Positions 1-8,300 of a stretch of DNA of 10,149 nucleotides are shown piece after piece. Source of the stretch: CALGLS01 sp047626155 (GTDB lineage: Bacteria > Bacteroidota > Bacteroidia > Chitinophagales > Saprospiraceae); NCBI GenBank assembly GCA_047626155.1, contig JBLHRR010000180.1:1-10149 (forward strand), read 5' to 3'. Positions within the stretch are counted from its first letter, which is position 1, and every line of letters begins with the position of its first letter. Made by a program: the position numbers and the translations under genes. The notes under the pieces were generated by a model. It was not told the origin of the DNA. It saw nothing but the letters and a program-made list of their open reading frames with translations, and ran no database searches.

Positions 1-188
1 GTGTAATTTTAGACTGCCTGCCTGCGTTAAATAAACAATTGAAACCAGGCGGAATCTTACTCGTATCAGGTGTATTGAGTTCTGATAAAGAGTTAGTGAT
101 AGGAGCCGCTAAAGACAACAATTTCAGCGCAAAACATATTAAAGAAAAAAATGGCTGGATTTGTGTCTTTTTCAGTTTAGATAGTTGA
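1..188 (+). CDS. prmA: Ribosomal protein L11 methyltransferase, C-terminal end (5' truncated by window)
   Basis: This is the 3' end of a gene that starts before the window. The reading frame begins with the codon at position 3, runs about 61 codons and stops at TGA 186-188. The visible peptide includes LPALNKQLKPGGILLVSG, then a helical stretch (SSDKELVIGAAKDNNF), then EKNGWICVFF close to the end. The 'LKPGG-LL-SG' motif is the strand-turn-strand at the end of a Rossmann-type SAM-dependent methyltransferase. Following it with a short helix and a terminal 'E-[KN]-x-W-x-x-[VI]' strand is the usual C-terminus of PrmA, the enzyme that methylates ribosomal protein L11 in the cytoplasm. Only the C-terminus is present, so the SAM-binding motifs cannot be checked, and another class I methyltransferase is possible. 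Nothing ties it functionally to the two exported proteins downstream, which begin 196 bases later. Confidence 0.78.
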   Translation, partial: VILDCLPALNKQLKPGGILLVSGVLSSDKELVIGAAKDNNFSAKHIKEKNGWICVFFSLDS

Positions 189-384
189 ATAGTGTATTAA
201 TTGATTCGTTAATTAGTGCCCTTGTAACGCAAGAAAAACTTTATGTTCCTTCGTGACCTCCGCCTATCGTGCGGACAGGTTTGTGGATTATAAAAAAGAA
301 ACTTCAAGCAAACCGAAAAGCAAACCGTAGCGTCTTCGTAGCGTCGTTGCGGTTCCCTTAACCGTTAAAATTAAGACATCAGCA
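189..384. repeat. Repeat-rich intergenic region with eroded direct and inverted repeats
   Basis: This 196-base non-coding stretch is built from short repeats. GCAAACCG occurs at 308-315 and again at 320-327, a 12-base period. CGTAGCGTCTT (326-336) is followed directly by CGTAGCGTCGT (337-347). The block 323-354 is bounded by AACCG and CGGTT in inverted orientation. Upstream, TCCGC (259-263) and GCGGA (271-275) form a 5-bp stem with a 7-base loop, inside a sequence that reads like a small palindromic element inserted in 'ccttcgtgacct...ttgtgg'. From memory, similar 'cttcgtg' and 'gcgtcttgcgg' intergenic repeats are common in Bacteroidota genomes, but I cannot confirm copy number here. I found no TAnnTTTG promoter box and no convincing terminator for prmA. 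Confidence 0.55.
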
Positions 385-3300
385 ATGATCATAAGAATTA
401 CAACCCTACTTCTATTTTCTTTCCTATTCAGTATTTCGGCTCAAGCCCAAAAGCTCGATACCATTTCCAACAATCGGGATTTGTATGTCAAACAGCTAGA
501 GACCTTCATGACCTCCTCTAAACGGCAGGTCATGGAAAAGCTATTTAGCCAATACAAAAAATACTTAAAATCTGGTGTCTTTACTGATGAGGAATTTGAG
601 CAAATCGTCTCTACTTCCAATCTCATGCTGCGACAAAAGATGAGAGCAAGCCCACACTTCAGTAATTATCTATCGGCCTTAATGGTGGTGAAAAGTACAG
701 AAGAAGACCAAGGTCGTTTCGTCAAATGGCACAATGTACTGGATGGAATGCTAACCAATATCGAAGACCGAAAAGTGAAACCCTATGATGATTTTCTGAA
801 ATTTTCCATTGATTTTTTCGCTGGCAATACCCTCCGGACTTCCAAAGGCGGTGTTACCTGGTATACGATTGCGGATAAGTATGAATTGTTTCTAGATGGT
901 AGAAAACCGAAATTAAAATATGAGCAACTCGATTTATTCGCTCACCGGAAAAACGATACCATTACGATTAAGAAAACATCGGGTATTTATTCGCCTATTG
1001 ACTTGGAGTGGAAGGGAGTAGGTGGAACAGTGGTCTGGGAACGATATGGATTAGAAGAGGAGATTTATGTTGAACTGGATACTTATGCACTGGACGTTAA
1101 AAAGAGTCTGTATCGGGCCAATAATGTAAAACTGAGTTATCCGGATTTCTTTCCTAATACAAAAATTCTAGGTCGTTTTGAAGATAAAATTCTTACAGGA
1201 AATAAGGCAACGGGTGGTTCCTATCCTCGTTTCGAATCTTATAAGGAGATTCTAACCATTGAAGACCTAGGAGCAAATACCGCTTACAAAGGTGGTTTTA
1301 GATTACATGGAACTACAGTTTATGGTTTTGGATCTAAAGAAAATAAAGCCATTATAGCCATTAAAGATAAAAACAATGAGGTCAGCTTTCGGGGAGAGTC
1401 TTTGTTGTTCGTCATTCGAAAAGGAGAGAAGTTGTCTGGCGAAAAGGTAGAGGCAGTCATGTATATGGATGGAGACAGTTTGTTTCATCCTTCAGTAAAT
1501 GTGCGTTTTAATATTCCGAACAAAGAATTGAGCCTGTATCGAGGAAAGCGGGGTAGTGATAGAAACCCATTTTTTAGCTCCTTTCATCAGATGAATTTGG
1601 ACGTGGATAATATTGATTGGCTGATGGGCCGAGATTCCGTTCTTCTTGGTAAGACTAGTGTTAGTTTTTCTAAAGCCAATAAGAAAGTAGAATTTGAATC
1701 TTTGAATTACTTTGAAGAAAATGACTTCCGTCGAATCCAAAACCTATCTACCACCAATCCGATTTCCATCATTAAATCTTTTGCGGAAGAAGAGGGAACA
1801 GATATGCTTTCTGCCAATAGATTGGCGAAACGCTTGAACACCAATTATGATGTGACGAGTATTCAAAGTTTGCTTTATGACTTAGTTGCTCAAGGTTTTG
1901 TAAACTACGATAGTGAAGATCAAATAGTAGAGGTCAAGCAAAAGGTATATCACTATGTAGCGGCTTACGCCAAACAAGTTGATTTCGACTTATTGAGAAT
2001 TACTTCCCAAACAGATAGTACCAATGCCGTGATGTTGGTTTCTGATAAATCCATAGAAACCAATGCGGTTTCCAGCGTAGAATATAGTCAAACGCAAAAG
2101 GTTGGCGCACGTCCTTTCAAAGAAAAACTCATCATGAAAAAGAATCGTGATATGGATTTTGATGGTCGGGTCTTTGCTGGTTTTGGCCAGTTCGAGGGGA
2201 AAGATTTCTCTTTCATTTATGATAAGAATCAAATCATCATGGATTCTATTCGCTTCTTTGACCTCTTTATTCCTGATTTGGAAAAAGTAGACAAAGAAGG
2301 AAATCCCTCTCCAGAAGCTTATTCCATCGCCTCAAGAATAGAACACACCATGGGCGTATTACTAATTGATGCCCCTTTGAACATGTCTGGGACAGAAGAA
2401 ATTCCAATGTTTCCTTCGCTGAATACCAAAGGCCCCGCTTACATTTATTATGATTATAAAGAAACCCAAAAGGCAGCTTACCCACGGGATTCCTTCTATT
2501 TTCAACTGGATAAATTTACGTTCAACAGCCTGGACAATTTCACCGAAGAAGATTTGAAATTTGATGGTGAAATGATAACGGCTGATATTTTCCCCCCATT
2601 TAAAGAAACCTTGTTGCTACGGGAGGAAGATGCTTCTCTGGGTTTTGTAAACGAAACACCGCTCGAAGGTTATCCATGTTACTTGAACAAAGGCACCTAT
2701 AAAGGTTCTGTTGATTTGAGTAATATTGGCTTACTCGGAAAGGGAAACATTACTTACCTAAGTGCCTCTTTAAATTCAGAAGACATTATATTCAAACCAA
2801 AACAGCTGACCGCAACAGCCGAACTTTTCGCTTTGGAAGAAGATCGTACCTCTGACTTACGAGTACCGCATACACGAGGTTATGATGTATCTATTGACTG
2901 GAGACCTTATCAGGATAGTATGTATGTCCGTACTAAAGAAAAGGATTTTAAGCTCTTTAATAAAAACGTGCATACATTGTCAGGTTTGTTGATTCTGACA
3001 CCTGGTGGTTTGAAAGGCCGTGGATTATTTGATTGGGATCAGGGGTCTTTGGATTCGGAGTTGATGTCCTTCGGCCCTTATTCTGTACTTTCTGATACGG
3101 CTAATCTAAAGATTAAAACGGGAGATTTGGATGCACTGGCCTTTGATACGAAAGACATTAATGCCAACCTGGATTTTGACAGAGAAATTGGTTACATCCA
3201 ATCCAATAAAGAAGATAACCTCGTGACGATGCCTTACAATCAGTATCAGACAACGCTGAATGATTTTGTCTGGGATATGAAAGAACAAACGGTAACTTTT

Positions 3301-4911
3301 AAAAATGAAGACGGAGCAGACGGTGTTTTTACTTCCATACATCCCAATCAGGATTCCCTAAGATTTACAGGTAAGACTGCCTTTTATGATTTGAAATCCA
3401 ATCAGTTAAGTATTGGAGATGTTCCATATATTCAAAGTTCTGATGCATATATTTACACAAGTGACGGAGCCGTGGGCATTGAATCCGGAGGCCGAATGGG
3501 GACCTTGCAAAACGCCAAAATTGTTGCGGATACCATTACAAAGTATCACGTCATCAACAGAGCGACAGTAGATATCCTGGGAAAGAAAGAGTACCGCGCT
3601 ACTGGTTTTTATGAATACAATATCGGAAGTAAAATTCAAGAAATTGAATTTGCTAACATTATAGGTACACGAGTTGGAAAAGGTAAAAGGTCTGAAAAGA
3701 AATCAGTAACCAGAGCAAAGGGAGAAGTCCAAGAATCGGATGATTTTTTCATTGATCAGAAAACAGGTTACAAAGGACAAATCAGTTTGAGTGCGGATTC
3801 CAAAAATCTCCAGTTTAAAGGTTTTGCTCGTTTGGATTCGCCAAAGTTGCCTTCGCCAGAATGGTTCTCTGTTGCTTTTGAAGGAGATAAAAATGATTTG
3901 GCCATTGTCTATGACATTCCTAAAAATGAGGATGGCGCTCGTTTGAAAACGGGATTATATGTATCCAGAGAAACCGCGGAAATCTATCCCCGAATCATGA
4001 TGCCTTTGCGATACAGTAAGGACAGGCCGATAATAGAAGCCAAAGGTTTATTCAAATACGATAAGATTCAGGAGGAATTTAATTTTGGAGATTCTATGAA
4101 AATTGCCGACGACGTTCCTTTTGGGAATAAGTTGAATTTTTCTAATAAAACCGGAAAGTACAAAGTAGAAGGTAAATTGAACGTAGGTACCGGATTGGAT
4201 TATGTCAAAGTAAAAGCAGCCGGAGCAGTGACCGGAGACTTTGGAGGAGATGCGCCACCGAAAGATTTGATCTTCAAAATGATGGCGGGAATGGAAATCA
4301 TCCTTCCTAATAAATTGCTAAAGATAATGGCAGCGGACTTGAAGTCAAACAGTTTCGAGTCCCGTGTGATTGACTATGTGAAAAGTGCAGATTTTTATGA
4401 AAAGGCACTTGCCGAGTTCATTCCACCTAACAAGGAAGGCAACGTAAGTAAGGATTATAAAGAAGCTAGAAACAGAATGCTCAATACCGGTTTGAACCTA
4501 CCAAACAAGTACGATAAATACAGTTTCCTATTCAGTGATCTTCCAATGAAATGGAATTCAGAATACCAGTCTTTTGTTTCCATGCAAGACGAACTTGGCC
4601 TTTGTAGTATCAATGGCGAAATCTACAACCGCTATGTCAAAAGTTTCGTCGAATTCAAAATGCCTTCCAATAACGATGACCGTATGTACATTTACATCCT
4701 GTCACCAGCAGAGCAATGGTATTACTTCGGATACAAGCAAGGAATCTTAAGCGTAGTTTCTTCTAACGAGAAATTCATGGAAGAACTAAACGGCCTGAAG
4801 AAAAAAGAAATGATTAAGAAAATGGATGATGGAGAGACTTATGAAATCCAGGTGGCCAATCCTAGTACGGCTACCATGTTTGTGACACGGGCGCAAGCGG
4901 CAAGGAAGTAG
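385..4911 (+). CDS. Giant exported beta-rich protein, paralog A (function unknown)
   Basis: I do not recognise this 1508-residue protein. It starts at ATG 385. The start gives a clean Sec signal peptide (basic start, hydrophobic LLLFSFLFSI core, likely cleavage after A21 in AQA|QKL), and no Shine-Dalgarno is seen, as is usual in Bacteroidota. No cysteine follows the core, so it is not a lipoprotein. Visible architecture: helical region ~30-150 with SNLMLRQKMRASPHF; beta-rich region ~150-450 with the motif RGKRGSDRNPFF at 386-397; a helical segment ~458-530 that looks like a winged helix; a long ladder of beta units ~590-1270 with F/Y/L/A/V-x-G motifs (at 592, 726, 772, 876, 994, 1072, 1129, 1144, 1219, 1261); a conserved C-terminal domain ~1388-1508. 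There are only two cysteines, no later membrane segment, and no evident type IX secretion C-terminal domain. A full-length paralog follows 452 bases downstream. A periplasmic or envelope structural role is inferred; the gene is certain, the function is not. Confidence 0.93.
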   Translation: MIIRITTLLLFSFLFSISAQAQKLDTISNNRDLYVKQLETFMTSSKRQVMEKLFSQYKKYLKSGVFTDEEFEQIVSTSNLMLRQKMRASPHFSNYLSALMVVKSTEEDQGRFVKWHNVLDGMLTNIEDRKVKPYDDFLKFSIDFFAGNTLRTSKGGVTWYTIADKYELFLDGRKPKLKYEQLDLFAHRKNDTITIKKTSGIYSPIDLEWKGVGGTVVWERYGLEEEIYVELDTYALDVKKSLYRANNVKLSYPDFFPNTKILGRFEDKILTGNKATGGSYPRFESYKEILTIEDLGANTAYKGGFRLHGTTVYGFGSKENKAIIAIKDKNNEVSFRGESLLFVIRKGEKLSGEKVEAVMYMDGDSLFHPSVNVRFNIPNKELSLYRGKRGSDRNPFFSSFHQMNLDVDNIDWLMGRDSVLLGKTSVSFSKANKKVEFESLNYFEENDFRRIQNLSTTNPISIIKSFAEEEGTDMLSANRLAKRLNTNYDVTSIQSLLYDLVAQGFVNYDSEDQIVEVKQKVYHYVAAYAKQVDFDLLRITSQTDSTNAVMLVSDKSIETNAVSSVEYSQTQKVGARPFKEKLIMKKNRDMDFDGRVFAGFGQFEGKDFSFIYDKNQIIMDSIRFFDLFIPDLEKVDKEGNPSPEAYSIASRIEHTMGVLLIDAPLNMSGTEEIPMFPSLNTKGPAYIYYDYKETQKAAYPRDSFYFQLDKFTFNSLDNFTEEDLKFDGEMITADIFPPFKETLLLREEDASLGFVNETPLEGYPCYLNKGTYKGSVDLSNIGLLGKGNITYLSASLNSEDIIFKPKQLTATAELFALEEDRTSDLRVPHTRGYDVSIDWRPYQDSMYVRTKEKDFKLFNKNVHTLSGLLILTPGGLKGRGLFDWDQGSLDSELMSFGPYSVLSDTANLKIKTGDLDALAFDTKDINANLDFDREIGYIQSNKEDNLVTMPYNQYQTTLNDFVWDMKEQTVTFKNEDGADGVFTSIHPNQDSLRFTGKTAFYDLKSNQLSIGDVPYIQSSDAYIYTSDGAVGIESGGRMGTLQNAKIVADTITKYHVINRATVDILGKKEYRATGFYEYNIGSKIQEIEFANIIGTRVGKGKRSEKKSVTRAKGEVQESDDFFIDQKTGYKGQISLSADSKNLQFKGFARLDSPKLPSPEWFSVAFEGDKNDLAIVYDIPKNEDGARLKTGLYVSRETAEIYPRIMMPLRYSKDRPIIEAKGLFKYDKIQEEFNFGDSMKIADDVPFGNKLNFSNKTGKYKVEGKLNVGTGLDYVKVKAAGAVTGDFGGDAPPKDLIFKMMAGMEIILPNKLLKIMAADLKSNSFESRVIDYVKSADFYEKALAEFIPPNKEGNVSKDYKEARNRMLNTGLNLPNKYDKYSFLFSDLPMKWNSEYQSFVSMQDELGLCSINGEIYNRYVKSFVEFKMPSNNDDRMYIYILSPAEQWYYFGYKQGILSVVSSNEKFMEELNGLKKKEMIKKMDDGETYEIQVANPSTATMFVTRAQAARK
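1756..1974 (+). other. Winged-helix-like segment inside paralog A (residues ~458-530)
   Basis: This part of the protein interrupts the beta-rich sequence with an apparent helix-helix-turn-helix-wing pattern: a helix (PISIIKSFAEEE), a short helix with SANRLAKRLN, a longer helix with DVTSIQSLLYDLVAQGF, then a two-strand hairpin-like VNYDSEDQIVEV. The order and spacing resemble a small winged-helix fold, in which 'LL-DLV-QGF-.Y' is the end of the third helix running into the wing. The assignment is by eye. In an exported protein such a fold would serve protein contacts rather than DNA binding. Confidence 0.4.
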
Positions 4912-4959
4912 GGGGACGAAAAAATGCAATCATAAATTTCTTGATATTTTGAATTCCGT

Positions 4960-4989
4960 TTTACAAATTTTTTATCCTTGTTTACAAAT
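4960..4989. repeat. Direct repeat TTTACAAAT, 21-base spacing
   Basis: The 9-mer TTTACAAAT occurs at 4960-4968 and 4981-4989. Start-to-start spacing is 21 bases, about two helical turns, so a protein binding both copies would sit on one face of the DNA. The sequence between them contains TATCCTTG, one mismatch from the Bacteroidota -7 consensus TAnnTTTG. It may be an operator, or chance in AT-rich DNA. Confidence 0.35.
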
Positions 4990-5077
4990 GAGACACATAG
5001 GTTTTTCCTCTCTAATTTGGTAGGATTTGTACATTCATAAGTCTGGAAGTATCCTTTCTGGGAGCTACTTTGGACTT

Positions 5078-5096
5078 CATTCTCTCATTCTCTCAT
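5078..5096. repeat. Short tandem repeat CATTCTCT (~2.4 copies)
   Basis: Two exact copies of CATTCTCT (5078-5085 and 5086-5093) are followed by CAT. It is a simple microsatellite-like repeat outside any gene and upstream of the candidate promoter box; slippage could change its length. No function is evident. Confidence 0.6.
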
Positions 5097-5143
5097 CCAA
5101 TAACTACCACATTCAGGGCATAGCTCCGCACTAAAAAATGGGC

Positions 5144-5151
5144 TACATTTG
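5144..5151 (+). promoter_or_regulatory. Candidate -7 promoter box TACATTTG for paralog B
   Basis: TACATTTG matches the Bacteroidota primary sigma factor -7 consensus TAnnTTTG exactly. I do not see a good TTG-type -33 element about 19-21 bases upstream, so the call is tentative. If it is real, the transcript would start near 5157-5160 and leave a leader of roughly 200 bases before the ATG at 5364. Confidence 0.35.
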
Positions 5152-5172
5152 TAGAACCGAAAAGGGAAAAGA

Positions 5173-5184
5173 AGATCTCCTCTG
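5173..5184. repeat. AGATCTCCTCTG, left copy of the repeat flanking paralog B
   Basis: This 12-mer is identical to positions 9863-9874 beyond the 3' end of paralog B. With two more bases upstream (GA here, GG there) the match is 13 of 14. The core AGATCT is palindromic. It would lie in the untranslated leader if the box at 5144 is the promoter. Confidence 0.5.
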
Positions 5185-5211
5185 TCTTTCTAAAGTTTCC
5201 TTTCCTCCTCC

Positions 5212-5227
5212 CTTGCTTCAAAGCAAG
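5212..5227 (+). other. Small inverted repeat (CTTGCTT-CA-AAGCAAG)
   Basis: A perfect 7-base inverted repeat with a 2-base centre; as RNA it would fold as a 6-bp stem with a TCAA-type loop. No T-tract follows, so it is not a terminator. It lies in the putative leader of paralog B, about 135 bases before the start codon, after a pyrimidine-rich run. Confidence 0.4.
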
Positions 5228-5363
5228 TCGTCCACAAACATATTGTTATTATTTCCCCTTTAAGAAATAAACCGTGCTGTGTAATATGAACAAACACAAT
5301 GAGCACAACCCACCCTCCACATCTCCTACCCCCCGTTTTTTTTGTACTAAAGTCACCACTACT

Positions 5364-8300
5364 ATGAAATTGAATAACTTCGTCAGTATCAGTCTGATGC
5401 TAGTTTTCCCTCTACTAGCAATTGGAAATCCAGCGAGTCGGTTTCCTGAAAATCGAGTAGAGTTCATGAAAGAGCTGAAGCTCTATTTGTTGTCCACAAA
5501 GAAAAAGGAAGCCATTTCGGCCTACGATTACTTTGAACAACAATTAAGTAGTGGTTTATATACCGATCCGGAGGTTAGTCGGATCATAGCTGTGAGTAAT
5601 GAAATGGTGAATCGCAAATTAGCGGCCACCCCGTATTTCACAGATTTTCTAAAGAGTGTAACAGCTCTTAAAAAGAACAAGAACAATCATTTTCTGTTTG
5701 ACAGCTGGAATCAAACTTTAAATGATTTGTTATTATCGAAATCAGAAACGGCAGGAACATCCTTTCGGGAAATGCTCTCCTTTTCGATTTTGTATTTTGA
5801 AAAAGGATTGTTATGTAATGCCGGAGCAAGTATAAGCTGGCGGGCAGAGGCCAATGCGAAATTTTTTACTTTACTGGAAGGTGAGCCTTGTTTGCGTTTT
5901 GAAGAAACAGACTTAGTTTGCTTCAAGAGAGATAAAGAAATGCGGATTGGTGGAACAAGCGGTGCTTATTTTCCAGCAGAGAAAAGGTGGAGAGGGAAAG
6001 GCGGAATGGTAACTTGGGCAAGGGTAGGACAAGCGGATGTACTTTGCGAATTTGATGTATTCGATATTCCACTTGGCAAAGGAGTTTATAAAATCGAAAA
6101 GGCATGGTTGAGCTATGCAGATTACTTCGGAACAGAAAAGGTTGAAGGGACTTTCTCGGATAACCTCAAAGGACAACAACAGAAAAAAACAGGGAACTAT
6201 CCAGTTTTTGAATCGGCTAGTAAGCAGTTGGTAATGCCTTTTGGTAAAAGCAATATTACTTTTAAAGGAGGCATACAGTTAAAAGGTTCGACGTTGTATG
6301 GTATTGGAAATGAGCAAAGTAGCGCATATTTGAAGGGGTATGGAAGTAACGATTCGTTTTCGTTTGAGGCTAGAGGCAGTCGCTTTGTAATGGACAAAAA
6401 CAGTCGAATAGCAGGGGAGGAGGTAGCCGCTGCCATTTTCTTTGGCCGTGATTCAGTCTACCATCCGTCAATTAAATTCAAGTTCCTTTTTGAAAAAAAT
6501 AGATTGACCTTACAGCGAGGAGATCGAGGCTCTAACCGAAATCCTTTTTTCAATTCACTAACCCAAACAAACATAGATTCAGAGCGACTGGATTGGGATT
6601 TAAGAACCAATGAAGTAATCGTAAATGAGAAAAATACAAGCATAGGAAATACCAATAAAAAAGTAACTTTTGAATCAGCTCAATATTATAGCGAGCACGA
6701 TTATCGGAGGTTGCAATCCGTTGCTTCTGTGCATCCTTTGGCTGTTCTTAAGAGTCTGTCCGATAAAGAAAAATCTAAATCAGTATCTGCTGAAAAATAT
6801 GCACAAACCATCAATACTCGTTTTGACGTGTCTACTATTAACAGCCTTATCTACGACTTAGTCGCTAAGGGTTATATTCTATATGATAAAAAAACAAAAC
6901 AGATTCAGGTGTTGGATAAGGTCTTTCATTATTGTGATGCCAGTCAGGAACGAATTGACTATGATGTTTTAAAGCTGGTTTCAGAATCAGATAAGACAAA
7001 TGCAAAAATAATGTTAGAAGAATCCGTAGTGGTGGCTAATTCGGTAGATGTGGTTGAATTCAGTCCATTACAAAAAGTAGCTGCTCAACCCTTGAAAGGA
7101 AAAGTGAAAATGGGAAAAAACAGAAGTCTTACATTTAATGGAAAATTATATGCCGGTTTAGCAACCTTCCGGGGTACTGCATTCAATTTTAACTATGAGC
7201 CCTTTACAATGGACTTGGACTCAGTAACTTACTATGATCTTTTCGTACAAACAGGAGAGAAAGATGCTCAAGGAAATCCAGAGGCTTTCTCGATAGCTTC
7301 CAGAATCGAAAACACTGCGGGTGTTTTACTAATTGATGCTCCATTTAATAAATCAGGACGCGAAGATATCGCTACTTTTCCAGCTTTCAAAACAACAGCA
7401 CCGGCCTATGTTTATTATGATTTTGAAGAAACATTAGAAGGTTGCTACAAGAGAGATTCGTTTCATTTTAAATTACATCCATTTACCTTAAATAATTTGG
7501 ATCATTTTTCTGCTGAGAATTTCCACTTCAAAGGGCAAATGGTTTCTGCCGGTATTTTTCCAGAGTTTGAAGAAACGATGGTCTTGAATGAGGAAGACCA
7601 CTCGTTGGGTTTTAAACATGAAGTTCCTGCGGAAGGATATGCTACTTATGGCAAAGGTCACTTCAAAGGGAAAATGGATCTCAGTAATGAAGGCCTCCGT
7701 GCAGCTGGAACCATCACTTACAAATGGGCAACCATTGATTCAGAAGATTTAGTTTTCAAGCCTAATCAAATGACAGCTACTGCGAATAGCTTTTCTATAA
7801 CAGAAGATTTACAAAATGGCATTCCTAACGTTCTTGGAACAGGAATCTCGATTGATTGGCATCCGCAGAAAGACAGCATGTACATAAAGGCTTTGGATGC
7901 ACCATTCCAATTGTTTGATTCAGAAGAGAATAGACTAATGGACTTACTCATTCTGACTCCTGATGGTGTAAAAGGTCGTGGAGTTTTCGAATGGAAATTA
8001 GGTGCATTGGAATCGAACCTATTTAACCTTGGCGCTAAAACGATTTCAGCTGATACTGCCAATCTAGCTGTAAAAGTAAAAGGGTTTGGAGAGCTGGCTT
8101 TGCATACCAATAACGTTTCTTCCGAAATGGATTTCTCAGGTAACATTGCATTTGTACAAGCTAATTCGGATACAGTGACAACAGACTTTCCAAATAATAA
8201 ATACCGGACTTCAATGAATGCCTTTAATTGGGATTTTGGAAAAGAGCAAATTACTTTTTTGACAGGAACCGATAAGTTGGGTTCTTTTGTAGCACTGTCG

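Larger units (their letters stand above)
4912..5363. other. 452-base intergenic region between the paralogs
   Basis: No gene is supported here. The first part (4912-5000) is AT-rich and contains TTTACAAAT twice, at 4960-4968 and 4981-4989, exactly 21 bases apart. An 8-base tandem repeat CATTCTCT, about 2.4 copies, lies at 5078-5096. A TACATTTG box at 5144-5151 is the best promoter candidate. Downstream of it come the AGATCTCCTCTG copy at 5173-5184, a pyrimidine-rich tract at about 5180-5212 and a short hairpin at 5212-5227. No hairpin followed by a T-tract was found after paralog A, so its transcription end is not evident. The gap is large enough for independent regulation of paralog B. Confidence 0.6.

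Noticed and set aside
4546..4911. Possible type IX secretion C-terminal sorting domain in paralog A
   Set aside because: The last ~120 residues are conserved in the paralog but lack the usual glycine- and lysine-bearing beta-sandwich pattern, and they end in a basic helix-like tail. I do not call it a sorting domain.
5138..5263. 41-codon ORF in the intergenic region, beginning with MGYICRTEKGKEDLL
   Set aside because: It has an A-rich sequence upstream, but the candidate promoter box overlaps its first codons, the composition is not protein-like, and there is no comparative support.
5274..5363. N-terminal extension of paralog B from GTG 5274 or ATG 5286
   Set aside because: The extra residues are Pro/Ser/Thr-rich, have no counterpart in paralog A and would place the signal peptide 30 residues inside the protein. 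ATG 5364 gives a normal signal peptide.
6670..6861. 63-codon plus-strand frame with hydrophobic residues
   Set aside because: It lies inside paralog B in another frame, across the conserved winged-helix-like segment. The hydrophobic look comes from that frame shift of conserved coding sequence.
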